64,000 nucleotides of DNA from Bolinopsis microptera (taxonomy: Eukaryota; Ctenophora; Tentaculata; Lobata; Bolinopsidae), in the NCBI RefSeq assembly GCF_026151205.1, contig NC_087082.1, forward strand, positions 8,502,901 through 8,566,900, read 5' to 3'. A model generated the notes under the pieces. It searched no databases, was not told the origin of the DNA, and saw nothing but the letters and a program-made list of their open reading frames with translations. The first letter of the stretch is position 1, and each line of letters opens with the position of its first letter. This document shows, piece after piece, positions 22,664 through 35,300 of this stretch. The translations under genes were made by a program, and so were the position numbers.

Positions 22664-25600
22664 TTTCGAAAAACGGAGCAAGCTTTTCGATCACAGGTTC
22701 ACAAGAAATCACTTGATGAAGCTGTTAAAGAGATCAAGAACAATTTGGTCAAAGAAGAAGGACTGAATTGGCCGATTTCAGATTCCCGAAAGACGAAACT
22801 AACTGGTAAATAAATATCTGTAATTTTTAAGATTTGTATTTAATACTCTTCAAAACTTTACGGAATCCAGCAATTATAACGTATAAGAATCGAATAAACT
22901 ATTTCCCCGTCTGTAAAATCTGACGGGAAACCCATCACGGTAATGCACAGTGAACTGTTCTATATGTAGTCAGTCTGAGCTGAGCCTTAAAAGCTCTCCT
23001 TTTCCCACTGATCTGTCCGGGCAAATGTAGCTACTGTAGTCGCCCTCTGTTTTGCGTTGACGTTTAGCTTTTGTCAGCACCTGAGATGCCGTATCAGTTC
23101 TATTCAACGAAAGCTGAAGCTGAATAGTTCTTGATGTGTTGGCTCTCTTTAAACAAACTCTACAATTATCACGTAGTGCAGTTTTCTCGTTAATCTCGGC
23201 GAGAAGTTTGACAACCTTGTCTTCTAACTGCTCATCGTCGGATTCACTTATTCCATAGATAACTGTCGTCATTTTCAGCTATTGTCTCGACTGCAGCTCA
23301 ATACAGATCTTTTTTGGCATAAGAGCAGCTGCACAAGTTTTCTTTAGGACAGAAGAATATTTTTTATCTCTTCTCTGTCATTTGTGTATAGTCCATAGTA
23401 CAGTTTATGTATACAGATTACAGGCTACACAACGATCACACTAAAGCACTAAAAGACGAGCAGTTCTTACAGCAGCTGATAACAGATCTCGCTAATTGAA
23501 ATAAAATTAAAAAACGACTACACGCTAATTATGACTGAAAATCAAGAAATTAAAAAGTCGTATTATAATCATACATCTTAAACATATAATAACAAAACAG
23601 CATTTTATTATCATAAGTACATTTTGCAGGCTTACAAAATCATATGAACTAAAATAGCACACATTTGTCTGGTACTTTTTTGACCTAAGTTGATTTAATC
23701 AGGTAATAAACTCGGCGTGGCGTTTTCCCACGGTCAAGTAGAGTTCGAGGACGCTCCCTTCGTTAAAAGCAGACAGTGCTTTCTGAGGTGCCCCCATGGT
23801 GTCTCAAACAAAAAGAAACCTATAAATGTTGGTTATAAGTTAATTTTTAAAATCTTTCTTTTGTTAATTCTTTTCTTATGTTACCAGTCGGCAGTCCTAT
23901 ATTTTATCATGAAAGTTTCTGGGATGACTAAATTAAACACTGCTTAATATAAGTATATCTTAATAGTGGTGTTCTTTAACTTCAATTTATTATTATTACT
24001 AAGCTTAGAAGTTACGGCGCTGTTCTGAACTTTAAGTAGTCCGATCTCATATAACATTTTATTTCAGGATAAGGGAAAGCAGCGGATTAGAAAGCTAACC
24101 ATCAAAGCTACGAAGTGTGAGGCAGAGATACGTCTGTATGAATATAGAGTTTATACAATTAACCGGGTAATAATTTCTTTACTGATCTGTAAAAACAACA
24201 CACTTATTTGTTAGATACGTGCTATTTGATCTTATGTAGTAGTAGAAGTAATATTAATAAACCCGTGATGGGGAGTACATCGAGAGTATACTACATCAAT
24301 TTATATATCGAAAATATCAATAGCGACAAGAGAAACGCCATTGTTTGACGTGAGGAGAGTGAGGGCTCCTCAAACTACATTAATTTAATTCCTCCTGTAA
24401 CGTCCTCAATAATAATAATAAATTTGCAGTTTATATTAGTATCAAGGCGGTAGAATTCCAAGAATTTTATTAGCACGCACTGCGCACGTAATTGAGTAAA
24501 TATTTGTGCAGATTAGCTTAAGCGTGGCAGTGAAAATTAAAAGATGGCAGTGACTGACTAATAGATGCTTTATCGCAGTTCATTTTATTTGATGGCAATA
24601 TTGTTTGGACTTAACTCGAACAGATGGTATAGTTTCTTTGTAATTCTGTTACGAGCTGTAGAGAACGACGTTTTTTTCAGCGGCAAGTTTTTGTTTATCG
24701 AGTAAATAATAAATATCGTTGTTCCTAAACGAATTAATGAACTTATCCTGTAACTTTAAAGGGAAGGATTTTATTTATTTCGTTCTGAATCCTAATAATC
24801 GTTACCTTAAATATGAGAGAGGCTATAATCGTTAATCGTTATCAAGATAATGAGTTTGATTACGTGTCTGCCATCTGCGAAAAAAACACATATATTGGGA
24901 TATATCTCTTACATTTGCAAGATCGTTTATGTAATCAATAGTCAATAACTAGACAATAATAATGAACAACATCGGACCAAGAATGGCCTGGATGACACGT
25001 AGTCAAGCAAACATTAACGATTTTAAATCAAATAGTGGACGAAGACACTACAAGACAGTAGAATAATAGGGGTGTGTATAAGCAAGAAGATGGCTCGCAG
25101 GAGGTTGAACTACCGCTTCCCGCCGGCATGTCATCCGTGACGTCATCCCACACGGCTTGAAGTGGTGTGACGTCATCTCACGTGGTGTAACGTGGTGCAA
25201 TGCATCCTCAAATCCTGTCACATGATGTGACATCATCTCACGTGGTGTGACGTGGTTCATCTCACGTGGTATGTCATCACCTCACATACTGTCACGTGAT
25301 GTGATCTCATCTCACGTGGTTACTGCTCTCTTGCTTGCACCAGGGGGATAAATCATACCACGTGGTGTGACCCATCTCACGTGCTGTCTCATCACCTCAC
25401 ACACTGCCACATGGAGTGGTCTCATCTCACGTGGTATAGTGTCATCTCACATCATGACTCATGGCTTAACCCAGGTCATGTGACCCACACAGTTATCCTA
25501 TCATTATACCTTAACGTATACAGCCTGTCACGTGATTAGTCACATGATACCAGACATGTCCTAATATGGAATAATTCTAGTCTTATCGTCAATGTGCCTG

Positions 25601-28600
25601 GATCTTGTTTCAGTGCAAACACATTCAGCTTGACACGTGATTACATCAAATATTTGAATGTGATATAAGACTGCTATAACCCTTCAGATGTGCTGCAACC
25701 CCTATCTAACCACATAATTGCATCAATTATTATAATGTTATATAATGCTGCTTGTACCCTTCAAATGTGTTTTAATTTTATCTAGTCACGTGATTACATC
25801 AATTATTAGAATGAGATTAAGACTGCTTTAACCCTTCAGATGTGCTTTGACTGTATCTAGTCACGTGATTATATTTGTGTAATGCGAACTAGCAGGATTA
25901 GGTACCATATCCCTCCATATGACACACCAGTGTAGCATGAATCTGCTTCTTACTCCCCTCATATATATTTAAACCATGCATCTAGTCTCATAATTACATC
26001 AATTATACTAGGCTATATATTATTTTGTTTGTATCTAATTTTGTAATGTCACCCTCCGCCCCGGAGGGGCGGAGGGTGAGGGTGACTACTGATTTCCCCG
26101 GGGCAATTCACAAAGAATCATTTGATTAATGCTGATTGTGTGGTGGTCACTTTGAGCAAGCAAATCCATGTCTGAAAAATTGCATGTAATGTAGGAGTGT
26201 TATTCAATATATGAGGCTGACGTAGAGTGAGAGTACAGCTGTAACAAGACCCAGATTCTGAATTTAGCAGTCTTTACCCAGATGAAGCATCATGTGACTA
26301 ATCACGTGACAAGCTGTATGTATTGGGGTGAAACAACCGACCTTAGCGTGAATAATTAAGTCCGTGAAAATAATATCTGTGACATTAAGGTCCGTGAATA
26401 ATAAAGTGCCCCGGTAATTATTTCCATTAATTTTAGTGTGTGTATCCCTACATAGTACATATGCATAGATATGTGTAATAGCCGATTACTATATTAGTTT
26501 ATAGTAAACTAGGACAAATATAATCACTTTTCAGTCACATTCTAGAGTTCAGAAAAAGAGTAATACACTTATTACAAAATCACCAAAAATGTTCAAAATT
26601 TGTTGGACATTTTTGGGCAGTCGTGAGCGTGAATAATTATGTCCGTGAAAAATTTGATCCGTGAAAAATTTGGTTCGTGACAATTATGTCCGATAGTATA
26701 GATTACATATCACAATGTGATTTGTGACCTCTTGAAAAGGCTGAGTTCTAACCATGACCCCTACAATCTACACAATACATGAAACAAACTCCGTCACTTT
26801 AGACAGGATTTACTTTTCAATACCCAAGAATTATCTAAGAATCGTGATGACATATTTAATATTGGTCATGAAAGTCAATATACAATTTCTTTGAATTATT
26901 CTGGTAAAATGTTAGAAGGAAAAATTAGAAGGAAAATAATGTGCTTTTGAAGTAACTTTTAATATTAACTCCCCTTAAAATTAACATACATAGTTTACAT
27001 AGTCTAATTCATGATCTAATTACCCAAAAAGAAATTTACCCAAGAAAACATTTCAACTATGCGACTCATAAATCCAATCCGGATTTTACATGGGTCACAT
27101 AGTATAATTCGAAATTTACGAAAAATAACAATCCTCTCAGGGTTTTAAGCTTTCGGGGACATAAAATTTCCAAGATTTCCGAGAATTTTCAGTTTTTGCT
27201 TCAACCAGGATCATTGGCCGAATATTCACTTCAATCACCAATCGTCTAATGAAAAAAGGAGGTTTTCTTGGAAATCAAACAATATTCCCGTTGCGAGTCT
27301 TGCAGCAGTTTAAATGAATTATGAAAGTGTCCCTGTCTTAATGTTACTCCTGGTTAAAGAATATCGTTTGTTCCTGTGTCTGTATGAGTATCCTTATCTT
27401 CAGTCAACTAACCATCTGTTTGTATGATAATTGGAACAATCGGGACACAGGACCTGCGTGACTTAGACTAGATACCAGGATGAACGTGTACTCTCACATA
27501 CGTACATGCCCATATTAGGGTATAACGTGCTCCCTCTTCTTAGAAATCGTCATATCTACTCCGAAAGCATGCTTTTAAGATTTAACCCCCGATTGATAAA
27601 TGTGACTAGCCACGCTCTTCTACCACTTTACTAATAATAGCCTTACTCTTTCTGTTGTGGTACCCCTCAAATGTTATGGTACCCATAACATGTGGTAGTA
27701 CTCCTCCAATTTGGGGGTACTCCATCTAGTCGCTGGTTTTAAGCCCACCTTCAAAGTGACAAAGCGAACAAAAGTTATGATAAAATACCACGTACAGGAA
27801 CACCCCGAGGTTTCACCTTCTCGCCCCGAGCAGCCGTACCCATCGCCCCCCCACGGACCGACACGGACATGATTAATTGCTTGAACTTTTCGATACCTGA
27901 CTTTTTTATCTGAGTACTGGTTATGAATGGTAATTCAGAAAGTGATAAATCTCGAAGATGATCTCCGTCTGACTAATTGACATAGAATTTGCGATGATCC
28001 CCTTGTACCATCTGGTGTGACCCTTTAATGTCCCCACTGGGGAGTATTCCTACATGTTGGGTGCAGTGCTCGACAGACTCAAGAGTTACAGCTCCATCTC
28101 CAGGATGGTGCTTGCTAATCAGTGTGAAAATAAATCTATATGTATATGTTTTCACATTCATTCAGAGGCACATATTAGGTGCAGTAAAAAAATCTAAATT
28201 ATGCGGTACCGCACCCGACTATAAAGGTAAAATGTGCGGTAAGGTGCGGTAAATTTTTACCAATTATGCGGACTTTTTCTGAAGGACTTTGGAACTTCTA
28301 AACGTATAACCGCCGCTCTTATCAAAAATAGATCTGTTTAACTTTATGTGTTACTGAGGGTGTAGTTCTTTACTAAGACCATGATTGAACCTATATTGAG
28401 ATTCAGTTATCTGAGAACAGTGACTTGATCTGGTAGAGATCAGGAGATAGTTATTTGAAGATGCCTCTTGATAAAGTCGATCAGATCCCATGCCTGATCG
28501 CAAATATGTGACACGCTTGTTGGCATTGATCGTCAGTACTTGTAATCCATTTGATTCAAGATCCATTAAGCCCACTATAAAGCCAACGCTACAACGAATA

Positions 28601-31600
28601 GAGCTCATTACCCGATAAAAAGGCTGCAGCTATGATCGAAGTACGGTAACGGCGAGGGTTCCATAACGGTCTGGGTCACGGTCCCGAAAGGGCCTGGGTC
28701 AGGGTCCCGAAAGGGCCTGGGTCACGATCCTAAAAGAGCACGACTTTTAAAATATTTTGGTTTTTACACTCGAAAATCTTAACGCGAAAATTTCAAAATT
28801 ATGTGAAATTACGCGGAAAATTCTAGATTATGCGGAAATATGCAGAAAATTACAAAATGTGCGGAAATGTGCGGAAAACAATAAATTATGCGGAAATGTG
28901 CGGAAAACAGTAAATTGTGCGATCCCGCACCCATCGCACCTAATATGTGCCTCTGTAAATCATTAATATCCTGTTTATATCCATTATTGCTTTTATCAAG
29001 TCGTTTACTGAGATGTTTTGGAATTCGTAAATCCAAGGAGAAGTATATGTTTTCACATTCATTAGCTTTGAATTTTTGGGGTAGGTTACCTTCAGTGGAA
29101 AGGAAAGAAATGGATTCACAAAACTTTGAGAGAAAGTGATAAATCTCGAAGATGATCTCCGTCTGACTAATTGACATGATTTGCGATGATCCCCTTGTAC
29201 CATCTGGTATGATTCTTTAATGTCCCCACTGGGAAGTATTCCTACATGTTGGGTGCAGTGCTCGACAGACTCAAGAGTTACAGTTCCATCTCCATGATGG
29301 TGCTTGCTAATCAGTGTGAAAATAAATCTTTGAAAGGATCTTTAATAAGTTGTATGTATAAGTTGGATTATTCCCTCCCTGCTATTATATATGTGATTAT
29401 TTACAATTATATGCGATTATTTGCGAGTATAAACAATAAAATGTGATTTTAAGATATAATATACGTGATTATATACATAAATGAATGCGATTATATGTGA
29501 TTATATGCGATTATATGCTATTATATGCGATTATATGTTATTATATGCTATTATATACTAATGTTATATGCTATTTCGTGCGATTATATGCGATTATATG
29601 CGATTATATGCTATTGTATGTTATTATATACTAATGTTATATGTTATTTCATGCAATTATATGCGATTATATGCGATTATTTGCGATTATATGTGATTAT
29701 TTGCGAGTATAAACATTAAAATGTGATTTTACTAGATATAATATACGTGATTATATACATAAATGAATGTGATTATATGCGATTATATACTATTATATGC
29801 AATTATAGTATCAGTATTGGAAAAACTAGATATTGCTCACAGACGTCATCTGCGATCAATTATGAATTACAAATACCCTCACATCATCTCCAACAAGAAC
29901 TTGTATAAACGCTGCAATAGCGAACCATTGCCAGCTAAAGTGACTCATAGTCGGAGGAGGATGCTCGGACATGTACTGCGTGGGTCTACAGATGGTTCAG
30001 CCTATTCGTCGCTTGTTTTTGCTGTTAACACCTTACAGCTTCAAGGGCGGCGTGGAAGACCGCAGTCAAACCTTTTCTCACTGATTCTACACGACCTTAG
30101 TGTTCGAAAATTATCGTTAAATAATTGTGATTTGAACTATTTAACGTTAATTGCTCAAATAGAGTTAAATGGAGAAGTATGCAAATTGCATGACTTTCGT
30201 TTGAGAAAGATTAGGGGGGCAGAAATGTTTACTTTGTTTACTATCTGTTTCTTAGAGCTTTTGTTTATATATATGGGATTATATGCTATTATATGTTATT
30301 ATAAGCTATTATATACCAATGTAATATGTTATTTCATGCAATTATATGCGATTATTTGCGATTATCGCTATATAATGGCTGTTGCTTAACATTCTAAAAC
30401 GCTTGCACTGCAATCATGAGTTCTGTAACCTGCTCATTCTGTGACAAGTCTTATGCCAATAAATATAGTCTGTATTCACACATTAGTAGGTATCATCGAG
30501 AGAACCGAGAGTCGAATGAAAGTTCTACCATTCTGCAACCACTGTCAAAAGCTAATTCAGATGCAGCTGATGTCAAATTGGATAGTTCTGATTCCATACA
30601 CTCAGATTCTGATACAATTGTATCTGAAGAATCTCAGCAAGGTAGTTCTAACTCTGATGTAGCAGCTAGTGATGATGAGGAATCTCAGCAAGATAGTTCT
30701 AACTCTGATGTATCAGGTAGTGATGATGAGGAATATAGTGATGTAACAAGTAGCGACGATGATTCTAGCAAAGAATATAGTACTGATGAGTTAGAATCTG
30801 ACACTATCTGGCAACATAAAGACAAGCGGAAAGGAGTGGCAATCAAACAATCAATAAACAAAAGGATAAAGATATCGAAATTAGATGTTCGGGGGTTGAG
30901 CACCGGTGAGATTGATGAGTATTTGAGAAACGGAAGCAAGTTTAAAGGTGCATATCCATGCGATCAAATCCCCAATTTTCCGGATAGTGAATATTCCCTC
31001 ATAATTAATACAGATAATTCATCTTTACCTGGCTCACACTGGACTGCTTTGGTAGTAAGAGGAAACAATGCATATTACTTTGATAGCTTTGGACGATTAT
31101 ATAATAATGGTTCATTTCCATCTGAATACATTGAGAATTTAGGTAAAATTTGCTTTGAAAAAAAGATTGTGTTTCAAAATAAAGTTTTGCAGAGTTTTCA
31201 TAGTAATACTTGTGGTGAATTTTGCATTTATTTTATTAAACAGTTTGAGAAAAATGTTACTTTTTCAAGAATATTTCATGATTTTACTGTAAATTTAAAT
31301 TCAAATGATGTCAAGATTATGAAATTGTTCAAGAAATGAATTGTAGTGATTTACTTTTAATTTTTAATAAATTTTTCTGTTTCATTTAGACAAATTCAAC
31401 AACATTTTATGATAAGCAAAATAAACATGTTTTTAAATTATACATTTACAAAAATAAAATTAAAAAATAAAAAATCTGATCTTTCTTAATGGAAAATCCC
31501 TCTCTCCAATCATGCGGTATATCAGCAATCATAGTCAATCTCGCGTTGTAGATCAATATATTCTACAAGTCTTCTTCTTATCCGAATGGCCTTGGCATTC

Positions 31601-32308
31601 AACCACCCCCACTCCTCCTCTGCATCTCGTCTCCGTTCCTCTGCTTCATGTTGCAATATCTCTACCTCGCGTAGCCTTTCGCCAACTTCTTTTAACGCTT
31701 TTTCCTATGAAGATGAATGAAAAAATAAAAAAAATAAAAGTATGATACTAAGATATCACATTAAAAATATGATCAATCATTGAAAAAATATCAGCCCATA
31801 GAAAGTGGAAAGGATGTCTAATGAAAGCTCTGATATGAAGAAAAACAAAACTGTTAAATATAAAACTCACAATTACACTCTCAGCAGCATCAGGATCCAC
31901 AGTGGCGTTCTCATAGTAATCATTAATCGATTGAATATCCTCCTCCTGAAATATAAAAACAGATGGTGTTAAGATAAAACTATTGTTAGGAGTCTATGAA
32001 AGTTCTCAGATAGAAGAAGTTATAAAACAACATGTTTTTTTAAACTTGAATAATGTCACGCCACTGTTAGCAGAATGGCTGTAAAGAATACTAACCTCAC
32101 TATGAGGGGGAGGAGTAGCTCTGTTACCAGAACTGTGTGTTGCGGAGATCGCATGATTATCTGAAGTAACCGTGGAGGGTATGAAGGATGTAGAGCAGGG
32201 CATGGTGGTTACTGGGGTGGGTGGGGCTGAGCTGGGTTGTCGCGCTGACTCCGCATTCATCTCCACACCTTCACAATTCATGTTGCGACTAGAATTTTTG
32301 TGTTAGGC

Positions 32309-32339
<31 letters not shown>

Positions 32340-35300
32340 GATATATAATTGGTGGTTATGCTTATTAAAACACACAAGTTTTTTCATGGATATTTCATGA
32401 TTTTACGGTAAATTTAAATTCGAATGATGTCAAGATTATGAAATTGTTGAAGAAATGAACTGTAGTGATTTACTTTTTATCTTTAATAAATTTTTCGGTT
32501 TCATTTAAACACATAAAAATAAAAATAAAAAATAAATGGAATGAAATAGAATAAAATGTCGTTTATAAAAAAATTAAATAAAAAAAAATTAAACAGTTTC
32601 TTTTTTGTTTCTGCAAATGATCCGTGCCCCCTGAAAAAAATAAAAATTTAATGATGAGTAAAATACAGAATCGCGACTATCAGAGGTTAACTTTAAGTAA
32701 ATGAGAGAGGTTAAGTTTTTCGATGTTTAAACTTACTGCTATTTCTCTATACAGGAGGCTGTGCTCCTCGGGGATGAGTAGTAACATCCATTCGCAATAG
32801 CAAACATGTACTATTTCCTCTCTTATCCGTACCGGGAAACGGTTGGCTCCGCAATTGATGACTATACCGCAGTTATCCATGATACTAATTGGCTGATAGA
32901 TGATAAGATACAAAATTAAGAAAGTGTAACCAAAATGAAAAATTTATATGGAGTATGACGCTCTGCAACAAAAGTACATTCTTCCTAGATCAAGAGCATC
33001 TTGAGATTTGTTCATGTGGAGTGTGACACAACATGGTAAAGTAGTAAAAGTACATTCTCCCTAGATCTATAACACCTTGAGATTTACTCATATGGAGTGT
33101 GACACACCACAGCAAAAGTGCATTCTTCCTAGATCAAGAGCATCGTGAGAAGCATGTTAAGGAGTGATGAGCATTCCTTCGCTCTTGAGAAGAAGTCATC
33201 AAGTTAAACAATAAAATGCATAAGAGTACCAGCTATCATCTGAAAGCAAAAAATCATCGATGTGCTAACTACTGGTTATGAATGCTAAATCAGAAAGTGA
33301 TGAATCTCGAGGATAATCTCTGTCCAACTAGATGATATTTTCAATGACCCCTATTCACTCCTCTGGGGTAATCTATTAATGCACCTCCCTACTGAGAAAT
33401 ATTCATACATGTTGGATGCAGTGCTCGACAGACTCAAGAGTTATAGATCCTTCTCCAGAATGATGTATGTTAAACAGCATGGAGATAGACCTTTGGAGGG
33501 GGGGTCTTTAATAGGTAATAATTTGCAATTATAGGGTGGTTTAAACAGCAGAAAAGCTTAGAGTTCATTTTTTAAATTTCTATCGAAACAAAGAAAACAA
33601 GTCAATATGAAACCATGAAGTTACTTGATAGCCCCATTCACTGGTTTTTATACTACAATCAATTAGATTGTCATTGAAATATGAGTCTACTTCTCCAAAA
33701 GCTCGCTCAATTCAATTATTTCTCAAGCAGACAGATTGCAAGCTGTAACGTGTTTTTGATAAGATATCTTCATATCAGATGTTAATTTTGGTACCAAGGC
33801 ATGATGGGTTATCTTGATTAACAGTATACAATCTCCCCATGGCATGACTTTGAAATTCCACTGTTATCTGACAACTGACAATTATCAGCTGTTTAACGCC
33901 TTAGTCAGCTTATGATACATCACAAGACAGGCTGTGGACGTGTTGCTTTGAAACAGGATATTTCTTCAAGCAGTAAACTGCAACGTGTTTTTGATATGAA
34001 ATCTGTATATTAGTTGATAATTTTATCTGCACCAAGGCATGCCATGGTATCTTGACTACCAACACATAACCTCCTCATGGTGTGACTTTGAAATTCCACT
34101 GTCATCTTGCAACTGACAATTATCAGCTGTTTACCACCTTAGTCAACTCATGATACAACACAGATTATTTGCATACATGATCAGTTATACGTGATTATAT
34201 AAGATTATATGTGATTTATATACGTGAGTAAATGCAATTATCTCTGATTGTGTGTAATTATATGCGATTATATGGGATTATTTGCATGTATATGAACAAT
34301 TATACGTGAGTATATGGGATTATATATTATGATTTATGTATGTGAGTGAATGCGATAATCTGAGATTATGTATAATTACATGCGATTATATAGTATATAT
34401 GCGATTATGTGTGATCGCAGGGTATAATACATGACAAGTTTAACCAACCATCAATGTCGGTGCAGTTGAAGACCTCAAAGTTTTGTGAATCCATTTCTTT
34501 CCTTTCCACTGAAGGTAACCTACCCCAAAAATTCAAAGCTAATGAATGTGAAAACATATACTTCTCCTTGGATTTACGAATTCCAAAACATCTCAGTAAA
34601 CGACTTGATAAAAGCAATAATGGATATAAACAGGATATTAATGATTTACAGAGGCACATATTAGGTGCGATGGGTGCGGGATCGCACAATTTACTGTTTT
34701 CCACACATTTCCGCATAATTTATTGTTTTCCGCACATTTCCGCACATTTTGTAATTTTCTGCATATTTCCGCATAATCTAGAATTTTCCGCGTAATTTCA
34801 CATAATTTTGAAATTTTCGCGTTAAGATTTTCGAGTGTAAAAACCAAAATATTTTAAAAGTCGTGCTCTTTTAGGATCGTGACCCAGGCCCTTTCGGGAC
34901 CCTGACCCAGGCCCTTTCGGGACCGTGACCCAGACCGTTATGGAACCCTCGCCGTTACCGTACTTCGATCATAGCTGCAGCCTTTTTATCGGGTAATGAG
35001 CTCTATTCGTTGTAGCGTTGGCTTTATAGTGGGCTTAATGGATCTTGAATCAAATGGATTACAAGTACTGACGATCAATGCCAACAAGCGTGTCACATAT
35101 TTGCGATCAGGCATGGGATCTGATCGACTTTATCAAGAGGCATCTTCAAATAACTATCTCCTGATCTCTACCAGATCAAGTCACTGTTCTCAGATAACTG
35201 AATCTCAATATAGGTTCAATCATGGTCTTAGTAAAGAACTACACCCTCAGTAACACATAAAGTTAAACAGATCTATTTTTGATAAGAGCGGCGGTTATAC

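Larger units (their letters stand above)
25057..29329 (+). repeat. Left terminal inverted repeat (4,273 bp)
   Basis: Pairs with 35468-39739. The alignment stays in register to within two bases from the tip to gtgaaaataaatct at 29316-29329, where the arms diverge. Over a sampled 61-bp stretch (25500-25560) two differences were found. Contains CACGTG clusters, a GC-rich hairpin and one full 1,194-bp unit. Confidence 0.93.

Noticed and set aside
28351-29177. Short frames in the Polinton arms present three or more times
   Set aside because: Copies are nearly identical because the DNA unit is duplicated, so conservation of the frame is not evidence of coding. Left as unknown.
29525-29820. Tyr/Ile/Cys/Asp-rich frames before the RT fragment
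   Set aside because: Translation of the atatgcgatt repeat; not conserved as protein.
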